Source: Enoplosus armatus (lineage: Eukaryota; Chordata; Actinopteri; Centrarchiformes; Enoplosidae). From it: a stretch of DNA of 64,000 bases. The notes under the pieces are model-generated. The model saw nothing but the letters and a program-made list of their open reading frames with translations. It was not told where the DNA came from and did not search any database. Each line of letters begins with the position of its first letter. The stretch's first letter is position 1. Both the position numbers and the translations under genes were made by a program. Shown in pieces: positions 23,901 to 34,675 of the stretch. The DNA is taken from NCBI RefSeq assembly GCF_043641665.1, contig NC_092184.1:4801608-4865607 (forward strand). Direction: 5' to 3'.

Positions 23901-24110
23901 ATATAATTACAGCTGTCCTGGTGACCTACAAAGGCAAAAAACAGCAGGGAAGGAGGGTGTCATTGGGTTATTTTTACCCTCTTACATGATATCTAACATG
24001 TGGCATTAGCAATAACAACACTCACCTAATGAATTATAATGTTTATCAGAGATGCCTAGATTCTATTTCCCTTTAAAACTGTATACCAAATAAAACTGCT
24101 CTGAAATAAC
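20940..24110. other. Intergenic, no gene seen
   Basis: This is AT-rich sequence with a short (CA)n tract at about 22180-22198 and one degenerate MITE (23313-23745). The open frame at 21346-21552 has no recognisable features. Confidence 0.5.
23313..23745. repeat. Degenerate hAT-like MITE (GTGGTGGAAG family)
   Basis: It starts AGAGGTGGAGGAAGTATTCA and ends with GAGTAAATGTACTTAGTTAC. It also shares AGTGGAAGTATAAAGTGGC with the complete copy at 38.80-39.16 kb. Confidence 0.65.
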
Positions 24111-24132
24111 TACTTAAATCTCCTCCTTACTC

Positions 24133-24954
24133 TCATACTCTGTCTGTGTCAGTCCCCTCGCTGCCCTCATCATCTTCATCCTCAACCAGCAGCTCCTCCA
24201 GGTCGGACTCTGAGTCCTCCCCAAAGTGGAGTCGCAGTTCAGGAGCGGTGTGACGATGAAAAGCCCTGAACATGTTACAGGAGCCTGATGCCCAATCTTC
24301 ATCTCTGTTACTCTCACCTTCTCTAACTCTCTGACTTGTACCAGAGGCAGGAAACTCAAGAGGGCTTAGTCTGGTCTCCAAGACAGGCCTCCCAACTATT
24401 CTGTCCTTATGTGGCGACATAACAAGCTCTCCATCATCCAGGAAACATCTGTTCCTGAGCATCAAGGGGCTGGACCTGAAGCAAGGCTGCAGAGACTCAA
24501 CAGCAGACTGACACATGTGCAGGTGGTCACTGGCCACGAGGTGTGGATGTCCTGATCCCGCCTGGAGCAGCAGATGTCTGAGAGTCAACCACCTCCAGAA
24601 ACCACTGAGAGGTTTCTTGGTTGATTTCTTTGGAGATTGGTTTGTCAGAGTTTTAGAGGTGTATTTGCTCTTCGGCCTAAGAGAGAGCCATCTCCTCCAG
24701 ACTGTTCTGACTCTGAAGCCGAGTTGAGAGTCAGGGTGCTGTTTGGCGTCATCGCTTCCTGCAGAAAGTTTTTCCTCCTGGATGGTAAGCATGCTGTTGC
24801 AGCCCTTGTCCCTCTTCCTCCGCCTCCTCCCCAGTCTGATCCTGGCAGAGCAGCAGAGGGTTTGGGATGACTTGTTCGCCAAGAGAATGGATAAGGAGAC
24901 AGGAAGCAGCAGCAGGAGAGGTGGTATAATTGCTCCAGCTCTCCTCACCCCCAC
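24133..24954 (-). CDS. Unrecognised minus-strand open reading frame
   Basis: A long minus-strand frame stays open from about 25017 to a TGA at 24135-24133. The first in-frame ATG is at 24792-24790 (A at -3), giving 219 residues; anything longer needs an upstream exon. From that ATG the sequence runs through basic and Trp-rich stretches (VRTVWRRWLSLRPKSK, GFWRWLTLRHLLLQ) to a strongly acidic end (DSESDLEELLVEDEDDEGSE). Read further upstream, the frame has a hydrophobic stretch (IIPPLLLLLPVSLSILLA), but this lies in a pyrimidine-rich sequence that could be intronic. A second frame upstream (25147-24954) is also protein-like, and two in-phase splice models connect to this frame. I recognise no family. 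It could be a fast-evolving gene, a pseudogene, or chance in a GC-richer block. Confidence 0.35.
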   Translation of the reverse strand: MGVRRAGAIIPPLLLLLPVSLSILLANKSSQTLCCSARIRLGRRRRKRDKGCNSMLTIQEEKLSAGSDDAKQHPDSQLGFRVRTVWRRWLSLRPKSKYTSKTLTNQSPKKSTKKPLSGFWRWLTLRHLLLQAGSGHPHLVASDHLHMCQSAVESLQPCFRSSPLMLRNRCFLDDGELVMSPHKDRIVGRPVLETRLSPLEFPASGTSQRVREGESNRDEDWASGSCNMFRAFHRHTAPELRLHFGEDSESDLEELLVEDEDDEGSEGTDTDRV

Positions 24955-25144
24955 TTTGCCACTCTCCCTCTCCCCAGCCTGCTCTCCCTCTAGTTTCAGA
25001 GACGGAGGGGTTGCAGATCACGTGCTCGGCCAAAAGCAGGTCACCCACTCTCTCACACAGGAAGAAGTCTGAATGATCGCATTCAGGGAGAGACTGCTGT
25101 CCACTTCCTTGTTTAACAAACTCTATAGGTTCTCTAAACTGACC
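24954..25144 (-). CDS. Possible upstream exon of the minus-strand locus
   Basis: This minus-strand frame carries ECDHSDFFLCERVGDLL, then LAEHVICNPSVSETRG, with a balanced amino-acid mix. A donor-like GGG/GTGAGG at 24953 in phase 1 could join an acceptor CTTTCTGCAG before 24758, which enters the acidic-tailed frame in phase. No start codon is visible in it, and stops lie just upstream. The confidence is low. Confidence 0.25.
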
Positions 25145-25178
25145 CTAAGTGGTTTCTCTTGGCCTCAGAGGGCCTCAC

Positions 25179-25260
25179 CTGGATGCATCCCTGTCTGATC
25201 ATCCCCTCTCATAGACTGTCAGTCGAACTGCATCCAAATATCCTGTCCACCTCTGCTCCG
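25179..25260 (-). other. Candidate 82-bp exon, minus strand
   Basis: Acceptor CTATCCTGCTCCACAG and donor CCAG/GTGAGG bound 82 bases on the minus strand. An ATG at 25212-25210 reads MRGDDQTGMHP and ends in phase 1. Joined to an acceptor at 24992 it would enter the frame that ends at 24133. All three frames of the segment otherwise contain stops. Confidence 0.3.
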
Positions 25261-25479
25261 CTGTGGAGCAGGATAGACAGGAAATGGGCACGATGGATGG
25301 CCTAAGGGAGCCTGGCAGTGTACATCAGCATCTGTCCCTCTGCTGTTTCTCCTGCTGAATCAATAACCAGTCATGCCATTTCTTCAGCTGTGATCGGGCT
25401 GTTCATCACAGTTTTACTTGTACGATAAAACCTGCTAGTTGAACTTTGTCTCCTGCCACGGCCTGGAGGAACTCACACT

Positions 25480-25525
25480 GTCTAGCTTTTGTTGCCTGCT
25501 GATTCCTGTTTGGTCCTTCTGCCTG
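25480..25525 (-). other. Candidate non-coding or coding exon, minus strand
   Basis: On the minus strand an unusually strong acceptor (TTTATCTTTTCTTTTCCTCAG) precedes GCAGAAGGACC. A donor-like GTGTGAGTTCC follows 46 bases later, and a second donor-like GTAAAA lies further on. It supports a spliced minus-strand transcript, but no matching protein is known to me. Confidence 0.3.
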
Positions 25526-26589
25526 AGGAAAAGAAAAGATAAATTGTCTATATGACAAAATGTGTATTTGGCTTCAGTGTATTTGAATTAAACATGAAGA
25601 AAATGTGTCAAATACTTATTGATTAGGATAAAAAAGATGCATGGATAGTGTAACAGTGCTTCAACATTTCTTGAGCTGCAAACAAATTTTAGAATTTTCA
25701 TTCCTGCACCTGTTTGCTGAGGCAGAAAATCTTTGCTGTTATGACGTGTTGTATTTTTCGCGTCTTTAAAGACAGAGACCTAAAATAATACAAAGACTTA
25801 CAGATATATATAAAATACACTGCCACTTAATCACAAAACATCAGACAGCAGCAGATGTTGGGTTTGGAAACCTTTTCTATGTCTTCCCAAACCTCTGTCC
25901 TTCATCCGTCACTCCATCTTACTGTGTCTACCATTCTCTATTTTGCTCTTATGTAAGAAGAAATTGTAGACAGCGCACGGTAGTTTAAAATGTATCAGTT
26001 TGCTAGCACTGTACTATGGATTAGCTCTATGAGTGTATGTGGGTCAGGCGCAGGGTCAGTCTATCATGGGACCTAATAACAAATTGATTAGATGGAAAAG
26101 ACCCCAAGGCGTGTACTGACTTCTGATCACTTTTACCATCACACTGAGATTGCAATTTTGTACGATATTTTACATTGTAATACAAAATACTGAGCCATGT
26201 CTACCCAAGTGTGTTATGTTTGTTAGTCTGATTTTTGAGTGTGGTGTGGGTTTTTTTTATGACACAATAAAATGTGTAGTGGAAAGAAAAAAAGGTGCTC
26301 TCACCTGGAAAAACACTTAAGAAAGCATGGTTAATCAAATAGTAATGTCTGTACTTTTACATTTCAAATGAGCAATTTGTCATTTAAAATCTGCAATGTC
26401 TGTTGGTGCAGGTGTTGCATAATCCTTTTTGCATTAATTCACTATGATAACACAGTAGCCTATAAGATCTATTGCGACAAGATGTAATGTGGAGTTGTGC
26501 AACATGGGGCTGTGAAGCCATTTGCTACTTGTTTGTACTTGTAAGTGTTCAATATTAAATAAATGAATAAATAATTATTACGCATATGA

Positions 26590-27175
26590 ATCAATCGTGG
26601 ATAACACATGAAACAATAATAAAGAAATTATTCAAACCGAACTCATTATTATAAAATGTTATTTCATTGTTATTTTCACAATTACAGAGTTTTATAGGAC
26701 TTTTACCCCCCAAAATTCATAATGGCATTTTCCCCAATAACACTTTTATTCCATGCCACATTTTATTTCATAATGTCACATCTCTCACCTTTCAGCCAAT
26801 CACATGTCCCCTCCTAGCTAGCTAGGTAGCATTAGCAGTCTTATTAAACTAAGGCTTAAAAGCTACAGTTTAGTGTCTGTGTCTGTCTACTGCACACAAG
26901 TGCCATTATGAAATAAAAATGGACATGTAATGTGTTATAAATGCCATAATGAAAAAATAAATACAATAAAATATATATAATGAAATTAAAATGATATCCA
27001 CTAAAATTCAGTTATTATGAAGACGAATAATGAAATAACGATTCTTAATAATGAGTTAAGTTTTAATACGTTTTTCGATTAATTCACAAATTGTCGATTC
27101 ATTCATATATTTTACACAATTTATTGATACCATTATTTATTTCATAATGTCTTTTTTGGGGTTTCCATATCTACC
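26590..27175. repeat. AT-rich fold-back element upstream of the 27.3-kb promoter
   Basis: AACTCATTATTATAAAATG through ATTTCATT at 26640-26668 is mirrored by AATGAAATAACG through AATAATGAGTT at 27029-27057. Further mirrored TTCATAATGGC and GCCATTATGAA words lie between. It is probably a MITE; the outer ends are not defined. Confidence 0.6.
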
Positions 27176-27289
27176 TGCCATAGTACAATACAAAGCAATT
27201 ACAAAGTGCTTATCTTAACTGTAACCAGTGTTAAAGTATATAAGAAAGCATGTCGCATGAGATTCTGCCAATTCTGCCCTCGACTCCCC

Positions 27290-27500
27290 AGGGGACAGTC
27301 GCTGAGTCGGTTGCCATGGTGCTTTGCTGCAGTTTCCCGGATGTAATATTTCCCCCTTTCAACATGGCGTCGGGAAAGTGAGACTTCGGCTAATGTTACA
27401 CAGTTTGCCCAAAGTTAGCCCGCGTCTGCACTTTTACACAGAGGAAAGTTTATTTCCATACCGCGGTGGCAGCAGAAAAGGTTTTCCTGGGAGTTTCGGG
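27290..27500 (+). promoter_or_regulatory. pak4: Candidate upstream promoter and first non-coding exon of pak4
   Basis: The segment is locally GC-rich. It has an ETS-like TTTCCCGGATG and an AACATGGCGTCGG motif that fits the YY1 element seen at the start of many vertebrate transcripts. An ideal donor GGG/GTGAGTAAG begins at 27501, giving an exon of about 140 bases. The short frame after ATGGCG stops almost at once, so the exon is non-coding. Assignment to pak4 rests only on position and strand. Confidence 0.5.
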
Positions 27501-28723
27501 GTGAGTAAGCACATTTGGTTATAATAATTGTAGTTAGAGCGTGATGTGCGCTAGCTTGTGGCGCGTCTCTGCTCCCCGTTTAGTTGCTAACAGTGGCTAA
27601 CGTTAGCGGCTTTCAAGTCTGGCTAGCCTGGATGTGAGGGGACCAGCGTAGCCTCCTCCGGTCTGGTCTGTGTGTTATGTGAAGACTGCCTTACGGTGAG
27701 GTGTAAAGCTTGTAGTTTTCGATGTATGGCCAAGGTACAAGGTGATGAGTCACTTGTGAAAGTTGTTCAACAATTAAAAGCCGCAGCTCTGTACACCTAA
27801 CCAGGCTAATTTTACGTTAAGGCTGTGTTTCTTTGCTAAGACCCCATAAGCTCACTGAACGGCTTAATGGCAAATCCAGGAGACAAGCTAGTTATGGTAA
27901 CATTGGTTTTTATTATCTGTCTGCCATGTATCATGAGTCAACTTGTCTTTTCAATGTAAGTTTGGGTAAGTTTAACCGGTTCCTGTTAATCACGACCTTG
28001 TTAAACTTTCATTTTTACCTGTGAAGCAGGAATGGGGTTGTGTGTCTCCGCCTTGAGCTGTGAGGTCAGGCTGAATGAGAAAAGAGGATATTGTCTGTCT
28101 GAGATTTGATTAAGTTGCTCTCTACCCTCCTTGATCCCACTTTTTTTATTGTAGAAGTCATTTCTCCTTATCCTCTGGTCTTTAATGTTTCCCCCGTCTG
28201 CCTTTCCTGTCAGCTGGCAGAAATGAATACGTGTGTTATGCCTGAGGCATTCATATGTGTGCAGTGTGTGTGTGCGAGAAAAGAGATTTTGCGTGCAGTT
28301 AGTCAGCAAGGTTGTGCGATTACTGCTGGGCACACCACACATTCCTGGGATGCCAGAGCTGTATGGAGGGGTCACTGTTCTCTCTCACATACACACCATA
28401 CCCCAGCAGTGAGCACTGTTATCAAAATCAACCCCCAACTCTACATCATGCCCTGCAAGTTATTCAGCAAGAGTAACTGTGTCAGGCTGATGAATTACGA
28501 GGAGCTACAGGTTAGATGACAAAAGTTGCCCCGGTAGATCAGCATACTGTCTGTATCAGCCGATTACAGCTTGTAAGGTAATATTATTTATGCTGCTGAT
28601 ATTTTACTCCTTGGGGAATTAGCATGTTTGTGAAGAGTATGGTGCAACTAAGTGAGGGATGGACCTTAAGCAACAAGGCCACTTATGGAACTGGTTGTGT
28701 TAATTTGAAGCAGTGTGTAGAAG

Positions 28724-29085
28724 TAGGGCTGCAATTTATGATTATTTTCATTATTGATTAATCTGCAGATTATTGTCCCGATTAATCGATGAATCTTTTA
28801 GTTTATAAAATGTCAAAAAAATGTGAAAAATGCCCATCACAATTTCCCAGAGACCAAAGTGACACCTTCGAATTGCGTCTTTTGTCCAACCAACAGTCAA
28901 CCAAAGACTCTTCATTTATTATCATAGACAACAAAGAAAATCCTCACATTTAAGAAGCTGGAACCAGCAAACATTTTACATTTTTGCTTGAAAAATGACA
29001 AACCATTCATTGATTATCAAAATAGTTGGCAACTAATTTTCTATCTATTGAATAATCAATTAATCGAGTAATTGTTGCACCTCTA
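28724..29085. mobile_element. Complete non-autonomous hAT MITE with 8-bp duplication
   Basis: The 362-bp element begins TAGGGCTGCAA and ends TTGCACCTCTA, imperfect terminal inverted repeats. Exact 8-bp direct repeats TGTAGAAG flank it at 28716-28723 and 29086-29093. Eight-base duplications are typical of the hAT superfamily. The interior has no transposase frame. Confidence 0.88.
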
Positions 29086-30606
29086 TGTAGAAGTATTTTG
29101 GGTTCTACACCATCTAAACCATTTACCGTTGATGGAAAATTCCCAACAAAGATAAGGTTGACATCCAAGTGAGACAGCAGAGGCACCTGAATTGGGTGGA
29201 GCAATGTCAACCGTACAACCTTGTCTGACTGCCTACTCAAGACATAGTGTTAGTACAGGTGTATTGCACCACACAGGAAAATATAAAGACTAAACTGAAG
29301 ACTCTATGACCACCAACGCCGCAAATGCTTATGTGACAGTCACAGCTAACTGCATCTCAGACTCATGCATCGCACTATATGGGTTGTATTTGAATTATTT
29401 TGAACAAATTAGCCTACATGTTTGTTCGAATTTGTTTGAACTTGACTTTTTCAAAAAGTGACAGCCCTATTATAAAATTACGCTTGGCAGTTTTCTGCTA
29501 ATTTCACTCACAAGCTGGTCTTTGTAACATTTATGATTGGCCAAAGTGACTAGTATCGTTATACAATAACTAAAATTTGATGACGAGATTGAGCTTTGTT
29601 GGAGACATTTCTTCGCACAGATGTAGGAGGAAAGATTAGGTCTTTAAAATGCATTTGATCAGTAGCTATATGCCACCCTATTTGCTTTCAAATTCCCTGC
29701 AGGTTTTACATTTACTGTGTTCAGATTCATGATGAAAGTAACAGCAACATCTGGAATCTAGTCAGGTTGAAGGTACCAATCGAGGCAGATTTGGGGGTTT
29801 CGTTTGTTATAGTCTGGAGGAGGGGTGTTTATCATGGATCACAGTAGAGCAGTCTAGTCATGAAGGCACAGGAACTGTGAATGACTGTTGACAGACGTGT
29901 TCAGCAGGGGGTGGAGCTGATGGCAGGTCAAATGTTGTTGCTAGTTTGATACAAGCTGACCTGAGGGTCCCTCAGAGAGAGACAGAGAGAGACAAACACA
30001 GCTGCTGTTGAGGCGTCTTCCATGAACTCCAAACAGCTTTCACATCGACATACGAGGTGGCAACTAGAGGCTAAAGCTGTGAATGATCATATTAGCAATA
30101 AGGATTGAAAGCCGGGGACATCTCCCTGCACATTTCAGACGCCTGTTATAGTCCTGCGTGGTCATTTATTATCAAGCATTAAATAGTTCGTCTAATTTTC
30201 TGTGTTGGTTTCCTTCTTACTGAGAGACTCTGTTGAAAATGTAATTTTCTGGTGTGGTCTGAATGAAGGAAGAGGTTTATTCCCCCAAAAATCAGAGTTG
30301 CTGGGAGAACAGCAGCCACAGTTCCTGCTATGAGCATTTCCTGAGGTTTAAGTTTCGTGCAATTTCTTTCTCATATCAACCACATTTTACACTGGAGACA
30401 CTTTAGATTACAGTATGTTCAGTATGTTGTGGACATATAAGATATCCATCATACCTGATTTTATTAAATGTGATGACACAAGGAGCAAAAATAAACTTGT
30501 AAATCAGTTAATTATTGAATTGTAACTAATTCATTGATTTGATTTATTTTTTTCATTTTATTTCAGTTAATAGTTGTCAAGTACATTAACCAGACATTTG
30601 TTACAG

Positions 30607-30644
30607 CTTCAGAAAAGCCAAGAGCGGCTTGCTGGTCAGACCAG
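30607..30644 (+). other. pak4: Weak candidate 5'UTR exon of pak4
   Basis: TTTGTTACAG before 30607 and a perfect donor CCAG/GTAAGT at 30645 bound 38 bases. The sequence around it resembles the MITE family of this window, so the sites may be accidental. Confidence 0.25.
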
Positions 30645-30956
30645 GTAAGTCATTTGTGATGGCCATTTACAGTAATTTCTGACTTTTTATCAATGGAATG
30701 ATTCATTGATTAATAACGAAAATCATCATTGCTTGTAACTCTAGTTTTCTGTGACTTGTACCTAAATGTGCTGTTGCAGCTACCCCCTCCTATTATTGTA
30801 TTCTGTCTTGTTCTGTCCTCTTTGTGTCCTTGCTGGTTGAGTATATGCTGTAGTGGATGAGCAAGCATGGAAACATTAAAAGTTTCTCATCTTTCTCCTG
30901 GTATCAGGTTTCACAGAAAAAGATGGCACTGGCTTGAAAAAGAAGGGGAGGGGGTG

Positions 30957-30995
30957 GCGTGTGCGTGTGTGTGCGTGTGCGTGTGCGTGTGCGTG

Positions 30996-31052
<57 letters not shown>
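30957..31052. repeat. Long (GT)n tract, about 96 bp, with GC interruptions
   Basis: GT units interrupted by GC in the first half become pure GT over about 40 bases in the second half. This alternating purine-pyrimidine run is the longest in the window. Confidence 0.92.
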
Positions 31053-31055
<3 letters not shown>

Positions 31056-32319
31056 AGAAATGGAGTCGAGTGATATGGGAGAAAGTGAAGAGAAAGAGGG
31101 CGAGAGAGCAAACATGAAAGTGGATACTGTTTTAGGTCTGGGTGTTTATAGAGAGAGAGAGAAAGAGAGAGAGACAGCCAACAGCCAACAGCAGTGGAAC
31201 GCAACGCCCAACTCCACCTCATATCAGGGGAATGATGGAGTAAAAACTTTTGGGAGAGAGAAGAACTTTGTGTGGGTGAACTTTCATTCCTTGTTTCTCT
31301 CAGTTTATCAAACAACACATATTCAGATATTTTATGAGACATTTTAGAGAAATTAATGAAAAACAGCTACAATTGCTTAAAAATGATCTATGATATTGCC
31401 TGTAGCATTCAACCCCACAAAAAAACAACAACTTAAGAGTGTCTGGAGACAGAGGATCAAGCTAAGCTGACTGGTAATGGATTGAATAAGCCCTGGGTGG
31501 GGAATAGAAGGAGTAGGGGGAAAAATGGAAAAAAAAACATGCTGAGGTTCATATCAGACCCTACATTATGATTCTTCCCTGTAACAGAGAGAAAGAGCCC
31601 GGCTCATTGCCTTAGAGGAAAGAAAATCCTCTCTGGAATGACTGCAGCAGCCAACATCAACACAGCCCTCTAGGTGCTCAGGAACAAAGGCAAGAACAAC
31701 GCATGAATAAAAAAAATGTTTAATATCAAAACAGTAGCCTATTTTTGAGACTTAACACTACGTCTGGGTTTCAGGCCAGCATTGTGTACAGTGTATAGAG
31801 TTAAAAAAGAAGAATTTTATATGTAGATCAGCTCATGTATTATCAAGGCCACACAATTGCATGTTTTTTTTCTGCATTTCTTGCTCAAATATTTTGGTTG
31901 AAAAAACTTAAGTAAACTTGTCCTCTTTTCATTTTTGTTTCTGTGTCAATAAAATCAAATCTCATCAATTATGTTGATATTCAACAGTTTACAGTTCAGT
32001 TTAAAATAAGTGAATCAATGCGTGAAACCCCATAATACCAACATAGCCTGTTTTGGTTTCTTGGAACCATGCAAGTACATTGCTGGTTATTTTAGAAAAT
32101 GAGGCTGTGTTGTGTTTTGTAAAGTAGAGGCTCAACTAATGACTTGTTGAGATGCTGTAAAGACTGATATGACAAAATAAGTATTTCTTTTAGAGCCCAG
32201 ATGTGAATCATTAGTATTTAATGGAGACATTATTATTTATCTTTTGTTCTGACAGTAACATGAACTGTGCATTCTCAACCACAGTTCGAGTGATTGAAAG
32301 ACAAAATATGATAATTACT

Positions 32320-32590
32320 TTAGAGCTTAAACGATTAGCCATTAACTTATTGAGTCGATAGCCAGAAAACATTTTATGGTTCCAGCTTCTCAAATGTTTG
32401 TATTACTGTAAATTGAATATCATTTGTTTTAGACTGTTGGTAGGACAAAACAAGCATGTAAAAACGTCATTTAGGGCTTTATGAAATTGTGATGGGCATC
32501 TGGCACTATATTCTGACATTTTACAGACCAAACCCTTAATTGATTAATGAAGAAAAGAATCATGAGATTAATTGATCATTAATTACCAGT
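32320..32590 (-). repeat. Degenerate MITE of the TAGGGCTGCAA family
   Basis: It contains GGTTCCAGCTTCTCAAATGT, TTGTGATGGGCATCTGG and TTCTGACATTTTACAGACC, which are reverse-complement blocks of the 28.72-kb element. The ends are unclear. Confidence 0.65.
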
Positions 32591-33119
32591 GGAGCCATTT
32601 ATAATAATACTCCAGTTTCAGTTTAATCTCTGCTGTTTTTCCCTGTGAGTGTCTTTCTTTGCACACAGCAACAGAGTGAGGAGTTTTGTTCTTGTGTTTG
32701 CATGTACGGTTGTTTTATTCCCAGCCGAAAAATCAAGCTTGGGCCTGCGCTTACCCAGTGATATGGAGGTTTCACAAACACGCACACAATACAAAGAGTG
32801 ATCTGGATGGTGGCCCCGTTTCACCTCACTTGTGGTGTTGCAATATTAGTGAATGGCAGTGTGTTACAGTGGGAGGTGAAACAAGAGGGAAAAGTTTTTG
32901 TTTCCCTTTTTTTTGCACTCCCATAACACTGGAATAGTCTGGATGACACAGGCAGGACTTTTGTTTCAGTACTCTCTATGTAAATAAGTACAGGATTCTT
33001 TCTCAGGATCTTACTATTGAGTCAGAATCCACTATCATTTACCTCTTTGCTGTTAACCTAATCTATGAGGTTAATACCACTTTAAAACAACATAAAACTA
33101 CATAAAAAAATGTAGGCAA

Positions 33120-33720
33120 GGCAAATTTAACTATATAGCACATTTCATACCCAAAGGCAACCTAAAGTGCTTTACACAGGCAAAAGCACAAGACACAACA
33201 ATAAAGGCAGCAAGCAAAGGCACATAGAATAAATACAATAGAGCAAACAGGCGAGAGCACACTGAATAAAAGCCAACGAAACGATAAAAAGCACACAGGA
33301 TTAAAAACAATAAAACAAACAAATAGATTTTAAAGAAAATTTAAAGCAATGTCAAGCAACACACCCTAAGAATAAGATTCATAGGCAGTGGAAAACAGAG
33401 GTTTTTAGCCTATATTTAAAAGTAGTGAAGTTTGGGGCATATTTAAGCTCATCTGGAAATATATTCTAGACAGATGTGGCATAGAAACTAAACACTGCTT
33501 CATGTTTAGTTTTAACCCAATGAACTGTAAGTAGACGTGACCCCGATGACCTGAGAATTCGTGGGGGTTCATAGGGTATTAACACATCAGAGATATTTGG
33601 GACCTTGGCCATTGAGTGCCTTGAAGATGAAGTATTTTGTAACTTTATTGACTTGTCCACATTATTTCTGAGGGAACCACTGAATGCAACTGGAATGTTT
33701 TTTGGCATTAAAATGTCCAA
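33120..33720. repeat. Old interspersed repeat copy, class uncertain
   Basis: It starts ATATAGCACATTTCATACCC, then AACCTAAAGTGCTTTACACA. The later part reads GGCATAGAAACTAAACACTG, then GATGACCTGAGAATTC, then TTGGGACCTTGGCCATTGAG. I recognise this text pattern as a widespread fish repeat, probably a LINE-related 3' part. No intact protein remains. Confidence 0.55.
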
Positions 33721-34607
33721 ACTTTGAATACTTCATTTGCTCATGGACAACACAGTGGTGGCTGTTGAAGACTGAGAAGAGTGTTTCCTTGCCTATATTT
33801 TCACAGCTAGTTTCCCAGGGAATTTTAACCAGCATCTGATCACAATTTCTTACCTTCACTGTATTTCTAGCCTGAATAACATCACAAATCTGCTGTATTT
33901 GGCAGAACTGTCTTGCAGACAGTAAATCTCAGACCAGATGTCCAGATGGCTGGCCTCACTAATGACAGGGGAGATTGATGTGATGTTTGACTTCTTCACA
34001 ACAACATCACCTTATTCTCAGTTTTTGACAACATGCCATCACCATGTAATGATGGTGCTACAGCTGATAGCTGGTGCTATACTGAATCACGTGTTTTACT
34101 GTATGCTTTGATGTTTAACATGACACTAACTTTGTGCCATAGCACCATGTGTTTATGGGGCACCAACAAGTCATGATGAGAGTAAACAATGTGTTTTTAG
34201 TCACTTGACTGGAATCTGATTTTGATGTCAGATTTTACTGATCAGTTTATCTGCTGGTCTTAATTTACATTTTATGGATGTAATAGATTGAAAGGTCATT
34301 AGTACATTCAGATGAAGCATTCAGGATTTTACCTGTCTGAACACGATGCCTAGGCACTTACCTTCATAGTTTGTGTTTGAGGTTGGAGCTTTGCCTAAAC
34401 TCCAATAAATGCCTGCAGCTAATTGTTGAATACCAGCACATCTCCTACAATCAAAATTAGTGCAGGGGTTGTCCACTAACCCCCCCACTAATCAGCATCA
34501 ACAATCGGGAGACACGACTCGTCCTCATAGCAGCCTCTCAGTTTTCTGACCCGCTCTCATTGCCATCAGAGCTACATTGAATTCTGTGGCCTAATCTTAT
34601 GTTACAG

Positions 34608-34675
34608 ATTCAGATTAAAGGCCTGTCATCTGCAAAAACTAAAAAGCAGCCACAGAAAGTGCAGCCAGTACGTTG
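34608..34675 (+). other. pak4: Weak candidate 5'UTR exon of pak4
   Basis: CTTATGTTACAG before 34608 and TTG/GTAAGTG at 34676 bound 68 bases on the same strand as pak4. Confidence 0.25.

Noticed and set aside
24515..25072. Plus-strand frames opposite the minus-strand unknown locus
   Set aside because: Their composition is less protein-like than the minus-strand frames and no plus-strand splice signals fit. The minus strand is preferred, though with low confidence.
28106..28519. 137-codon frame within the pak4 5' intron
   Set aside because: No family resemblance or splice context; the many cysteines and GTG starts come from simple-sequence DNA.
30876..31342. Frames encoding poly(Thr-His) or poly(Val-Cys)
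   Set aside because: Direct translations of the (GT)n microsatellite.
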